Source: Chloroflexota bacterium (lineage in GTDB: Bacteria; Chloroflexota; Anaerolineae; Anaerolineales; Villigracilaceae). From it: a DNA stretch of 64,000 nucleotides. The notes beneath the pieces are model-generated. The model saw only the letters and a program-made list of their open reading frames with translations. It made no database searches and was not told where the DNA came from. The stretch is taken from positions 62,001-126,000 of the forward strand of contig JACRBI010000040.1 of assembly GCA_016234495.1 (NCBI GenBank). The letters run 5' to 3'. Each line of letters opens with the position of its first letter. Position 1 is the first letter of the stretch. Shown here in pieces: positions 1-8,365 of the stretch. Position numbers and translations under genes: made by a program.

Positions 1-2260
1 GACCGGTCCAGCCGAGGACAGTTTGCAGCCCTGTGAACATGGAGATTCGTCCGTAGGCAGAGTAGCCGCCTCCCACCGCTTCGGCGATGATGCCATCCGG
101 GACGGTGCGCAGGAATTCGACTGCGGCGGCTTCATCGGGGTTTTCGCGGATGATGCGGTCGAAGTCGTCGAGGGTGAATCCGCCGAAGGGTTTGAAACTG
201 TTCGTCTTTGTGACCACGCCAAAAACGGGGAATAACAAGCCTGAAAAAATGACAAGCCCGATCAATACGCGGAAGATGGTGTTCGTCGCGCCGCGCAGAT
301 TTTGCAAAAGCACGCTCACGCCAAATGCGGCGGCGAGACTCCATAACATCCATGCCTGATAGTAGAACTTGAAGACCGTGTTGATCCGATAGAAGAACTG
401 GTCACGCAGGTAAACGAACTCCGGGACGAGGACTAGAATCGCGCCGAGGGCGAGAAGGAGGAGAACAAATTGATAGACGGTGGACGGTGGACGGTGGACG
501 ATTTCGGTCTGCGGTCCACCGTCTACATCGTGCCCGAAGGGTATGGTCGATGATTTTGGAAATAAAAATGCCAGCGCGGGAATCAAGACCGCCAGCAGTG
601 TGGCGAGGCTTCCGATATAAGTTAATCTGCGCAGGGTTGTCGCGCCGATGAATTGGGCGGCGGTCATGCCTTGTGATTGCAGGAAACCTGTCACGAAATC
701 TTTTTCGACTAAAGAGCCGATCAAGCCGAGTGAAAGGGTGAAAAGCAAAAGAAGAATAGTAAAACCAAGCCCGAGGGAAAAGCCAATCTTCCAATTCAAA
801 GGGATTTTTTCACCGCGCCATAAATAGATGAGATATGCGAAGATGGGAATCAACAGTGTGCCCCACATCACCCACAAATGCACGCCGCGTGTGGGATACA
901 TGAAGTTCGGCAAAATCCCGCCGGCCTGCGACGAGAAGCCGAGGTAGAACGGAAAATACATCAGAATGGATACAGCCCCGAGCGGCAGACCAAGCCGCAG
1001 GGCGTCCTCGAGGCGCAGCCAGTTCCAGCCGTCTTCTGCTGCGCGCCAGAAAACATATGATCCAACGATCAAGGCCGCCGCGACGAGGATGTCCCACGTA
1101 TTGAGGAAAGCCAGTCCGCCAATGACCAGCGCGGAGAACAAGAAGCCGGGCAGGTTGATATGCTGTTTTGCTCCAAGCAAATTGATCGTTCCGCGAAAGC
1201 CGCCAAAGAAGAGGTTCATGGCGGCAGCGATGGCGAGCAGACTGAAAGGAATCGCCAGCACATGCGGATGCAAGTCACCGAGCAGAAAGGAAAAGAATGG
1301 GAACTCGTCAATGACATCGCCGGTCCAGGCGCCGATCATGTTGTAATCTTGAATGATGCGCGAAGAACGCCACCACCACAGATAGCGGTCGAGCGGCGGC
1401 CAGTGGAATGGGAGCGCCGGCACCTCGGAAAGTTCGCGCATATCCAGCCATAACCAGAAACGGCTCGAATATTCACCCGTAGCTGGATTCTGTGCCCAGA
1501 ATAATCCGCGCTGATGGAGGATCTCGAGCAGCGCGCCGAAGTTTCCCATCAGCAATAAAAAGAGGGGAGCAAGAAAAGCAAGACCGTGGACGGCAGACGA
1601 TGGACGATGGACCGTATCGTCTACGGTCTGCGGTCTATGGTCCGTTTTCGAAAGCAGGTTATACAAAATGCCGTACGAACCGATCGCGCCGAGGGCAAAG
1701 ATGAGCGCGGTCATCAGGTTGTGCGCCATGCTGCCGGGAATATCTGAGACGCGCGCGAGCATGGCTGTCATCACATAGCCAAAGTAATAATATGAAATGG
1801 CATAGCCCGAAAGCCACGGGTCTTGCGGAGGGAAAGTCGGTGAACGCAGTATGCCGTTGATGAACGCCAACTCCATGGGCTTTTCGGTGCTGTACAGTTC
1901 CGGGTTGGCCGAGCGGACAAAAGCCATGAAGGCAAAAGCGATAAAAAATAAAATTTCAGTCGTGAGGAGGAGGGGGAGATTGGAGCGTAAAAAATTTACG
2001 ATTGACGATTTTTGATTTACGATTACCCAAGCGCTTAATCCGATGAGCAGCGCGAGAGCAAGTAATATCCCGCCCATGTCGTTTTGCGCGATGCCAAGCG
2101 AGGCCAGCAGCCAGAAGACATAGCCCCAGATCAACAGCCCTGCGGCGCGTGAGAGGGTGTAGCCCCGGTCTGCGAGCGCGGGGAAAAGAAAATACGCCAG
2201 CGGAAAGGTCAGCCAGCCGAGCATACTTACAATAAAGTACCAGGAGATGAATGCGATCAT
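1..2260 (-). CDS. DUF2298 (Chlor_Arch_YYY) multi-spanning membrane protein, C-terminus cut by window edge
   Basis: An open frame begins at an ATG at 2260 (residues MIAFISWYFI) and runs off the left edge with no stop, giving 753 codons. The translation has many hydrophobic helices and family landmarks: an N-terminal paired helix region, a GYAISYYYFGYV segment, a DLHPHV segment, and near the edge GRISMFTGLQTVLGW, which matches SRITTYTGLPDVVGW in the larger neighbour at 3296-8233. DUF2298 proteins are polytopic, probably glycosyltransferase-like envelope proteins of undemonstrated reaction. Three low-complexity in-frame segments (about residues 78-92, 206-227 and 579-596) are encoded by dispersed repeats at 1987-2027, 1582-1643 and 474-525. 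No clear ribosome binding site precedes the ATG. The missing end should hold only a few dozen residues. Confidence 0.88.
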   Translation of the reverse strand, partial: MIAFISWYFIVSMLGWLTFPLAYFLFPALADRGYTLSRAAGLLIWGYVFWLLASLGIAQNDMGGILLALALLIGLSAWVIVNQKSSIVNFLRSNLPLLLTTEILFFIAFAFMAFVRSANPELYSTEKPMELAFINGILRSPTFPPQDPWLSGYAISYYYFGYVMTAMLARVSDIPGSMAHNLMTALIFALGAIGSYGILYNLLSKTDHRPQTVDDTVHRPSSAVHGLAFLAPLFLLLMGNFGALLEILHQRGLFWAQNPATGEYSSRFWLWLDMRELSEVPALPFHWPPLDRYLWWWRSSRIIQDYNMIGAWTGDVIDEFPFFSFLLGDLHPHVLAIPFSLLAIAAAMNLFFGGFRGTINLLGAKQHINLPGFLFSALVIGGLAFLNTWDILVAAALIVGSYVFWRAAEDGWNWLRLEDALRLGLPLGAVSILMYFPFYLGFSSQAGGILPNFMYPTRGVHLWVMWGTLLIPIFAYLIYLWRGEKIPLNWKIGFSLGLGFTILLLLFTLSLGLIGSLVEKDFVTGFLQSQGMTAAQFIGATTLRRLTYIGSLATLLAVLIPALAFLFPKSSTIPFGHDVDGGPQTEIVHRPPSTVYQFVLLLLALGAILVLVPEFVYLRDQFFYRINTVFKFYYQAWMLWSLAAAFGVSVLLQNLRGATNTIFRVLIGLVIFSGLLFPVFGVVTKTNSFKPFGGFTLDDFDRIIRENPDEAAAVEFLRTVPDGIIAEAVGGGYSAYGRISMFTGLQTVLGWTG
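474..525. repeat. Family A dispersed repeat, in frame in DUF2298 gene
   Basis: Short GACGGTG-type words repeat in tandem and are then answered by their complement, making an imperfect inverted repeat. The copy is read through in frame as a hydrophilic segment around PQTEIVHRPPSTVY, between membrane segments. Confidence 0.8.
1582..1643. repeat. Family A dispersed repeat, in frame in DUF2298 gene
   Basis: Same word family as the copies at 474, 5053, 7365 and 21879 (GTGGACGG, GATGGACG, then complementary GTCTACGG and GGTCTATGG). It is translated as a segment around HRPQTVDDTVHRPSSAV inside an otherwise hydrophobic protein. Confidence 0.8.
1987..2027. repeat. Family A-like AT-rich repeat, in frame in DUF2298 gene
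   Basis: TTTACGATTGACGATT and GATTTACGATTA words repeat within 40 bases. They are translated in frame around NQKSSIVNFLRS after an early membrane helix. Confidence 0.6.
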
Positions 2261-2269
2261 GGGGGTCCA

Positions 2270-2318
2270 GTGAATAGTAATCAGTAATCAGTAATCAGTG
2301 AACAGTAATCAGTAGTCA
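2270..2318. repeat. Tandem AGTAATC-type heptamer-like repeat
   Basis: AGTAATC/AGTGAAC words are repeated about seven times between the DUF2298 start and the end of the GNAT gene. No gene is seen here. It resembles the short tandem repeats known in Anaerolineae and some cyanobacteria. Confidence 0.85.
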
Positions 2319-2327
2319 GAAGGCGGG

Positions 2328-2942
2328 TTAGGATAATTGTTTGACCATGCGGTGATAGCCGAGGTTTTTATTTTGATCGTTCACGGTTTCAACGATCTCA
2401 TAACCGGTCCGCTGATAGAGGCGGAGCGCATTTACGTTGCTCAAGCCAACAATGAGCGAGCACTGGCAAAGGCTGCCAGCCTTTGCCAGCTTCTCGGCAT
2501 AATCAAGCAGCTGCGAGCCGACGCCCTGTCCTTGCGCGGCGGGAAGAATGCCCAGGTTGCTGATGTAATATTCGTCGCGCGCAGCTTCAATGCCGCCGGG
2601 CAATTGAATTCCGCGCAGCATGAAGTTGAGCGCGCGTTTGAAACCCATCACCGGAAAAAAGTGACGGAAAGATTCAATGTTCAAGCGGACAAGCTGCGCG
2701 CCGGAATACGAAAAAAGCATTCCACGCGGCTGCCCGTCCAACTCGGCGACAACCGATTGTTTATAACCGAATCGTCCGGCATTCCGTTTGAACAAGCCTT
2801 CGATCACGGAACGAAATACCTGTTCGCCATGCCCAAACAGGTGATCTGCCAGCCCGCCCATCGACAGGGAAAAGACTTGTGCGGCAAGCGGCGCGTCACT
2901 GGCAAGCGCCGGGCGAATGCGGATGCTGGCTGATGCGGGCAT
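2328..2942 (-). CDS. GNAT family N-acetyltransferase
   Basis: A 204-residue protein with a GNAT (acyl-CoA N-acyltransferase) layout. It opens with IRIRPALASDAPLAAQVF, the usual first strand and helix. The acyl-CoA binding loop is near residues 130-140 (AQGQGVGSQLLDYAEKLAKA, the Q/R-x-x-G-x-G/A motif), followed by ALRLYQRTGYEIV, the typical closing strand-helix. The acceptor cannot be told. It lies 6 bases after the DUF952 gene, probably in the same transcript. No good Shine-Dalgarno was seen before the ATG, consistent with translational coupling. Confidence 0.85.
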   Translation of the reverse strand: MPASASIRIRPALASDAPLAAQVFSLSMGGLADHLFGHGEQVFRSVIEGLFKRNAGRFGYKQSVVAELDGQPRGMLFSYSGAQLVRLNIESFRHFFPVMGFKRALNFMLRGIQLPGGIEAARDEYYISNLGILPAAQGQGVGSQLLDYAEKLAKAGSLCQCSLIVGLSNVNALRLYQRTGYEIVETVNDQNKNLGYHRMVKQLS

Positions 2943-2948
2943 TGAATT

Positions 2949-3299
2949 CTACGGGTAGGTAAATGCCCCAGAGGCAGAGTCAGGCACAAAGTCCAGCACC
3001 GATGCGACTGCGGTTAAGTTGATCGCGCCAAAGATGTGCGGAAACGAATCGGATTCGGAAATGCCCGGGGCAGGAGGTCCAGCAGGCGGTTCCCACTTTA
3101 ACTCGGGCTTGAGTCTTGCTTCGTCGATATGGAGCAGCACGAGATCAGTCCGCCCGCGATAGAAGGCGTTGGCCACATGCGCCACCTGCTTTTCAGTGGA
3201 GCAATGGATGAAGCCTTCAGTTTGCAAACTTGGCGCGGTGTATTCGCCGCGTGTTTGCGCGTCGTTCCATTCGGCGCGCGATGTGATGTGCAGAATCAT
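2949..3299 (-). CDS. DUF952 domain-containing protein
   Basis: A 116-residue protein matching the DUF952 pattern: ILHITSRAEWNDA at the start, GFIHCSTEKQV near residue 30, then LVLLHIDEARL and FPHIFGAINLTAV. The family is small, cytoplasmic and of unknown biochemical function. Its ATG overlaps the stop of the large DUF2298 gene by four bases (ATGA at 3296-3299), so the two are almost certainly translated from one message. Confidence 0.88.
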   Translation of the reverse strand: MILHITSRAEWNDAQTRGEYTAPSLQTEGFIHCSTEKQVAHVANAFYRGRTDLVLLHIDEARLKPELKWEPPAGPPAPGISESDSFPHIFGAINLTAVASVLDFVPDSASGAFTYP

Positions 3300-6200
3300 G
3301 GCAACACCTCATAAAGGATCGTATCGCCGTGGCGGAAAATTTCCCTCCAGAGGATGCCGTTTAATTCATTAAATTTCAGCAACCCATCGGGGACGGCCGG
3401 GTCTAGCGATGTGTATTTCGCATATTCCAACTGCCCGAGGATAATATAACTGACATTGTATCTGCGGAGGAAGCCCGCTGCTGCGTCTTTATCCGGGGTG
3501 CGATAGAAGGCATCGACTTCGATGCCGTGCTGGATGATCTGATTCGACTCCAGGACGCGCTGCTGCTGTTGATGCCACTGCCAGCCGACAACATCCGGCA
3601 GGCCGGTGTAAGTGGTGATGCGCGAGTGCCACCTGTATTGTTCGCCAGCCGAGGCGGCTTCGACGATGACCGGCGAACCTTGAATATTTTCCTGCATCCA
3701 GCGGATCAGGTAATAATCCTCGTTCAAGGAGAAGTCGCGCCCGTAATCGGCGTACGCGGAATCTTTCATAAACTCCATACTGTCGAGCGTGCGCGGCGCG
3801 GAGAGAGTCATGCGGTCGTTGATCTTGTCGGAGGTTGCCGTGAGCGTGAACAGCAGTGAGCCGATGACCAGCACATAAATCCCAACCTGATAGATCGTGC
3901 GCCAGCGCATCCGCCAGAAGGGGACAACGTTCAACAGCCAGCCGAAAGCCGCCGCCGCGCTGACGGCCAGCAGCATCCATGCCTGTAAATATAATTTGAA
4001 GACCGTGTTCATGCGGCCAATGTCGCCGACCAGCACAACGACTTCGACTGCAAGAGTCAGCACAAGCGCAGTGCCGATCATCATTAATACACCGCGTTTG
4101 ACATCGGACATGCCCGGGCGCAGGAGAAGAATCCCTGCCCAGGCGGCCAGCGGCAGCGCCAGCCAGCCAACGCGGACTCCTTCCACTGCGAAGTAGGCCA
4201 GCAAAGCGATGACCACCGCCAACCCGATTTCGATCAGCAGCGAATATTTCCGCAACCCATCGAGGTGCGAAACCGGCGTGGACGCCATCCACTCGCGGGT
4301 CTCCCAGACAAGCCAGGCGGCGATGATAAAGAGGAACAATCCCCATTGCGTGAGATACGAAGACATCGGCGTGTGCGACCCCTGCCAGGGGTCCACTGCG
4401 CCATAACCGAGGCTGTACCAATATGTGAACGGTGAATACAGGAGCGCGCCAAGCACATACAATAAAATAACAGCGCCCAAAGCCGCCAGCGCATTTCCAA
4501 ACCGATGCGGTAGATTGAACCGACCCTTCCATTCAAAATTGCGATACAAGGTATAAGCCACCGCCAGCGCGGCCAGTGGGAAGTAGGTGTACAAATCCCA
4601 TGTATTCGTGGGCTTGAGCGCGCCGACCATCAACGCGCCGATGCCAAATGCGGCGAACCATTCTGCGCGGCTCATCTGCGCCCGCGATTTTATGAAAGAC
4701 ACAGCCCAGGCAATGATGAACAACGTGATCGGCATGACGAGCATGTGCGCGTGCATGTCGCTGTACAGGAAAGTGAATAAAGGAAATTCCGTGATCGGCT
4801 CCACGTCGCCCGGCGCGGGGATGACACGGCTCGGGAACCAGTACCAGTCTCCGCGGCCGATGGGCAGCTGCATCCCGCCGAACGACATGAACAAGCCCTT
4901 GATGGCGAGCCCCCACTTTTGCAGGATGTGCGCATCGGCTGGAACAATTTGATCCGGCGCGGCGATCCGCTGTAATGTATTGAAGATGAGTTTCACCGTC
5001 CCAAGGTTGCCCAGCAAAAGGGTCAGGAAAGATGCGGCGAGGCCGGAGACAAGACGACCATCGACCGTCGACGGTTGACCATTATCGTCCACGGTCTGTC
5101 GTCCATTGTCAACTAAATTCCATCCAACCGCAAACGCGCCCACCGCGATCAGCGCAAACCATGTCGGCAGAATCAGGTTGTAGGCAATCGAAGGCACGAT
5201 ACCAAGCAGTTTCACTGGCGTACCCGCCAGCACAAAACCGTAATAGTAATAATTGATATAACCGCCCGCGAACCACGGGTCATACGGCGGGAAACTCTCG
5301 CTCTTCAACACGGCGTTGAAATACGAAAAGTCCATTGGCCGCTCGCCGCCCTTTGCGGGATGCCACAGGTCCGGGTTGCCGAGCCGAATCAGCAGATCGA
5401 TCAGGAAGAAGACGAGAAATAGAATCTCCACCGCGACGAAGAATCTGCGGTTTGAATTCCACTCCGCTTTGAACTGTTCTCTGCGGATCATCCACAAGCC
5501 GATACCTGCCGCAGCGATAAAGACAGCCACCACGCTGATGGTGACTCGCGTAAACGGCACGCCGACCGAACCGCCCATCCACGAAACCCAAGCCAGCAAA
5601 ACCAATCCCAGAATGCGGCCCAGCGGATACGCATATTGACCAAGCGCGGGCAGAGCCAACCTCGCCAGCGGATACGCCGCAAGCCCGAGGATAAAAATAA
5701 ACGCGTACCAGACCACAACTCCAACGAATGGATATTTATTTTGAATCCAGTCGTAATTGAATAATTGAGACCATGTGCCGCCGGCGCGCTGTTGGGCAAG
5801 GCGCGTATCGGGGAGCATCAAATCTTTGTAATCAGCAGCCTGCTTCGGGATGAGATGAACGACGTTCGTCAAATCCACAGAGCTGAGCCGCGCAAAGACT
5901 TTTGCCGCGTCATAATCTGCCGTCTTCTTGAAGATCAACACTTTGGGATGATCGTAAAACGTGAAGGCTTCTTCCGCGGCCTGATCGTTGATCACCAGCG
6001 GGCCAAGCGCCGGATACGATTCAAAGACCGCCGCCAGCTCAAAGCCAAGATCGCCTTGATATTGCCCGGGCTGGGCGGTTCGATAACATTTGATGATGTC
6101 TTCGCTATCGGGGCAGCCAAGCAGGTCGCGGTAATATTTTGTGGTGAGCGGATATCGCTCCGGCAGGCGCGTGATCTGCGCGTACTGGTGATTGGTCGGG

Positions 6201-8233
6201 ATGAAAATATAATCGGCCTGATTCAGCGTATCCATGAAGCGGGTCAGCTTGTCTGTGTTGTCGTCCCAATAGACCTGCAAATTCAAATCGCCGCGGTACA
6301 TTCCGCCGAAGGGATCATATCCATCAACGCGGAAGGGCAGCCCCCAGTCATAATCTGTTTCGTTGGCAAAGGACGCGCCGCTCAAGGTCAGCGTTTCGCC
6401 AAGGGTTTCGATGTTCATCGCAATCGGCAATCCCGCAGTAACCGCGAATGGCTTGTCGAAAACAAAGGTCAGGGATGAACCGCGCGGGTCGTTCGAGGCC
6501 GTTGAGTCAAGCACAGCGGATGCGCCCGCAAGAATATTGCCGGGGTCATTCTCCGCAGCAAGCGACAGCAAAATTGTCACAGGGGATGCGGATGTTTCCA
6601 GCGCGTGGGCAAAGGTCATGCCGGTCAACAAGCCGTCACGGTTGGGGACAATGATCGTCGAGTATGGCACGCCCGCTTGAACATATCCGCCGGTTGGGAA
6701 GGTCAGCGGCTGGTTGTAGGTGCTGCCATCTTCGGTTTGCATTTGAAGGTTGATCGGCCCCGGCACGTTCTCGTAGATCCAGCGTGAGGCGGCCATGCGG
6801 GTTTCGTCACGCAGGTAAATGCTTTGGAAGGCAAAGGCCCAGATGGCGGTGAGGGCAAGGACAATTGCGCCAGCCATTCCCAACGCGTAATTTAAAATTC
6901 TGAATTTTGAATTCTGAATTCTGAATTCAAACACCACCCATGCCGCCATCATCGCCAGCAATGGATAGACCGGCAGTTGATAGCGCATGGTCGGGTTGAA
7001 TTGCATGGATTGCCAGCCGAAGTAGAACGCAGTCCAGCCCCACAGCAAAAGATGACGATATTCGCCTTTGAGGATTCTCCAGCCCATGAACAGGAATCCC
7101 GCCCAGGCAAGAATGCCAAGCGGAAGCCCAAGCCCCCAAACGGTCAGGTTGGCGAACGAATACAAATGCGTGCGCCGCGCCCATTGCAAATTCCACGGCA
7201 GGTCGGCTTCACCGGTAGCTTGAAGGCGCTGCTCGCTGATATTCGCAACCCACTGTGGATTAAGTCCCAGCCCGTCGAAGGCGTATGGCTGGAAGATGCG
7301 GAAGGAAACGATCGTTGCCAATCCGCCGGCGATTAAAAACAAAGTGATCAGTAACCAGTAATCCGAGACGGTTGACCGTTGACCATTGACCGTTACCTCT
7401 TTCCCATTCTGTCGTCCGCGGTCCACGGTCAAATAGCGGACGGCGAACGCGCCCGGCAGGGCAAACGCCAAGGCAGCCGCGTTGATCTTTGAGGCCATCG
7501 CCATGCCCAACGCAATTCCAAAGCCGATGCTCAGCCAGAAGAGCGGAGAGCGCAGGGAAATAGTAACTAGAGATTTGGGATTAGGCCGGTCTTCCAATTC
7601 GCCTACTTCCTGATTCCTAATTCCTAATTTCTTGTAACTTACAATCCCCACCGCAAAATACAAAGCCAGGAACATGAACACATTGGCAAACAGGTCAGAG
7701 GTGAAGAAATGCGACTGCTGGATCTGCATGACAGCCAGCGAAGAGAATGCCGCCGCGATCAACCCGACCCCCTGCCCGTATAATTTCGAAACGATCAGGT
7801 AGAGCAGGACGATCGTGAACAGGTCAGCCAGCGCTGAGAATTGACGCGCAAAGAATTTCGAATTGCCGATATCCTCGTTGTGCGAGAACTCAAGCGCAAC
7901 GCGCACAATCGTCATCGGCAGGTTGCCATACGGAAAGAAACTTGTCCCGCGGTTATACGGGTTGAGCGTGGAAGTTGACGAATCGAAGTACTCTCCCAAC
8001 GTCAGCCAGCGCTGTTGCTCCGGCGGGCAGGCTTCCACCGGGATGGACATGTCAATGCAGGTGTGGGCGCGCAGGTTATCCAGCCAGCCCATCATGGCCA
8101 GTTCATCCGGGTGCTGGTGATACCCCTCACCCCACTTGACCCCGCTCAAACGCAAATATCCCGCCAGCAGCAGTACAAGTATGAAAAGCAGATCGTACAT
8201 CCACGCGCGTTTTTCGATTTTTGAATTTTGCAT
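3296..8233 (-). CDS. Giant membrane protein: GT39-like N-terminal half fused to DUF2298 C-terminal half
   Basis: A 1645-residue polytopic protein. The N-terminal half (about 1-560) resembles the GT39/PMT class of dolichyl/polyprenyl-phosphate sugar transferases: an acidic loop after the first helix (GEGYHQHPDE), repeated helices and a periplasmic segment. The C-terminal half (about 880-1645) is a DUF2298 module with GGYINYYYYGFVLAG, SDMHAHM and SRITTYTGLPDVVGW, paralogous to the gene at 1-2260. Its role is probably envelope glycan transfer, which is inference. Four dispersed-repeat segments are read in frame (about residues 199-223, 268-290, 435-449 and 1042-1061), all in loops. It starts an apparent operon with DUF952, GNAT and the second DUF2298 gene. 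Confidence 0.85.
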   Translation of the reverse strand: MQNSKIEKRAWMYDLLFILVLLLAGYLRLSGVKWGEGYHQHPDELAMMGWLDNLRAHTCIDMSIPVEACPPEQQRWLTLGEYFDSSTSTLNPYNRGTSFFPYGNLPMTIVRVALEFSHNEDIGNSKFFARQFSALADLFTIVLLYLIVSKLYGQGVGLIAAAFSSLAVMQIQQSHFFTSDLFANVFMFLALYFAVGIVSYKKLGIRNQEVGELEDRPNPKSLVTISLRSPLFWLSIGFGIALGMAMASKINAAALAFALPGAFAVRYLTVDRGRQNGKEVTVNGQRSTVSDYWLLITLFLIAGGLATIVSFRIFQPYAFDGLGLNPQWVANISEQRLQATGEADLPWNLQWARRTHLYSFANLTVWGLGLPLGILAWAGFLFMGWRILKGEYRHLLLWGWTAFYFGWQSMQFNPTMRYQLPVYPLLAMMAAWVVFEFRIQNSKFRILNYALGMAGAIVLALTAIWAFAFQSIYLRDETRMAASRWIYENVPGPINLQMQTEDGSTYNQPLTFPTGGYVQAGVPYSTIIVPNRDGLLTGMTFAHALETSASPVTILLSLAAENDPGNILAGASAVLDSTASNDPRGSSLTFVFDKPFAVTAGLPIAMNIETLGETLTLSGASFANETDYDWGLPFRVDGYDPFGGMYRGDLNLQVYWDDNTDKLTRFMDTLNQADYIFIPTNHQYAQITRLPERYPLTTKYYRDLLGCPDSEDIIKCYRTAQPGQYQGDLGFELAAVFESYPALGPLVINDQAAEEAFTFYDHPKVLIFKKTADYDAAKVFARLSSVDLTNVVHLIPKQAADYKDLMLPDTRLAQQRAGGTWSQLFNYDWIQNKYPFVGVVVWYAFIFILGLAAYPLARLALPALGQYAYPLGRILGLVLLAWVSWMGGSVGVPFTRVTISVVAVFIAAAGIGLWMIRREQFKAEWNSNRRFFVAVEILFLVFFLIDLLIRLGNPDLWHPAKGGERPMDFSYFNAVLKSESFPPYDPWFAGGYINYYYYGFVLAGTPVKLLGIVPSIAYNLILPTWFALIAVGAFAVGWNLVDNGRQTVDDNGQPSTVDGRLVSGLAASFLTLLLGNLGTVKLIFNTLQRIAAPDQIVPADAHILQKWGLAIKGLFMSFGGMQLPIGRGDWYWFPSRVIPAPGDVEPITEFPLFTFLYSDMHAHMLVMPITLFIIAWAVSFIKSRAQMSRAEWFAAFGIGALMVGALKPTNTWDLYTYFPLAALAVAYTLYRNFEWKGRFNLPHRFGNALAALGAVILLYVLGALLYSPFTYWYSLGYGAVDPWQGSHTPMSSYLTQWGLFLFIIAAWLVWETREWMASTPVSHLDGLRKYSLLIEIGLAVVIALLAYFAVEGVRVGWLALPLAAWAGILLLRPGMSDVKRGVLMMIGTALVLTLAVEVVVLVGDIGRMNTVFKLYLQAWMLLAVSAAAAFGWLLNVVPFWRMRWRTIYQVGIYVLVIGSLLFTLTATSDKINDRMTLSAPRTLDSMEFMKDSAYADYGRDFSLNEDYYLIRWMQENIQGSPVIVEAASAGEQYRWHSRITTYTGLPDVVGWQWHQQQQRVLESNQIIQHGIEVDAFYRTPDKDAAAGFLRRYNVSYIILGQLEYAKYTSLDPAVPDGLLKFNELNGILWREIFRHGDTILYEVLP
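5053..5110. repeat. Family A repeat, in frame in giant DUF2298 gene
   Basis: GACCATCGACCGTCGACGG words face GTCCACGGTC and GTCCATTGTC on the other side, giving an imperfect palindrome. It is translated as a segment around NGRQTVDDNGQPSTVDGRL. Confidence 0.85.
6889..6930. repeat. GAATTCTGAATT-type tandem repeat, in frame
   Basis: AAATTCTG/AATTCTG words repeat five to six times, translated as FEFRIQNSKFRILN near residues 435-449 of the giant protein. The gene's own N-terminus (QNSKIEK) has similar wording. Confidence 0.75.
7365..7432. repeat. Family A repeat, in frame in giant DUF2298 gene
   Basis: GGTTGACCGTTGACCATTG words are followed by the complementary GTCCGCGGTCCACGGTC. It is translated around DRGRQNGKEVTVNGQRSTV near residues 268-290. 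Confidence 0.8.
7566..7638. repeat. TTCCTAATTCCTAATT-type repeat, in frame
   Basis: TGATTCCTAA/TTCCTAATTT words pair with TAACTAGAGATTTGGGATTAG upstream. It is translated around KKLGIRNQEVGELEDRPNPK in a loop near residues 199-223. Confidence 0.7.
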
Positions 8234-8248
8234 ATTATTCCGATTTGT

Positions 8249-8326
8249 ACACGGACTTCACGGACAACACGGAATTTTTTATAGGTCTATCCGTGCGCAT
8301 CAGTGAAATCCGTGTCATCCGTGTTC
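8249..8326. repeat. Family D intergenic inverted repeat (CACGGA / TCCGTG words)
   Basis: Three CACGGA words spaced by about nine bases are answered by four TCCGTG words after an AT-rich centre, giving a long imperfect stem. It fills most of the 132-base gap between the GT39-like gene and the giant DUF2298 gene. Similar architecture occurs at 51111-51185 and 51774-51865. Confidence 0.85.
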
Positions 8327-8365
8327 GAAAGGGGCTTTAACTAACAGCCTCTGTCAGGTCTAAAA

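Noticed and set aside
2270-2318. Possible CRISPR array from tandem short repeats
   Set aside because: Units are about seven bases, have no spacers and no cas genes are nearby; they are simple word repeats.
2337-2933. 198-codon plus-strand frame opposite the GNAT gene
   Set aside because: The minus strand carries an intact GNAT domain; the plus frame has no domain.
3489-4532. 347-codon frame on the minus strand inside the giant DUF2298 gene
   Set aside because: Arg/Ala/His-rich translation in another frame of a gene with clear membrane-protein signal.
5765-6478. 237-codon plus-strand frame opposite the giant DUF2298 gene
   Set aside because: Antisense shadow with no ribosome site or recognisable domain.
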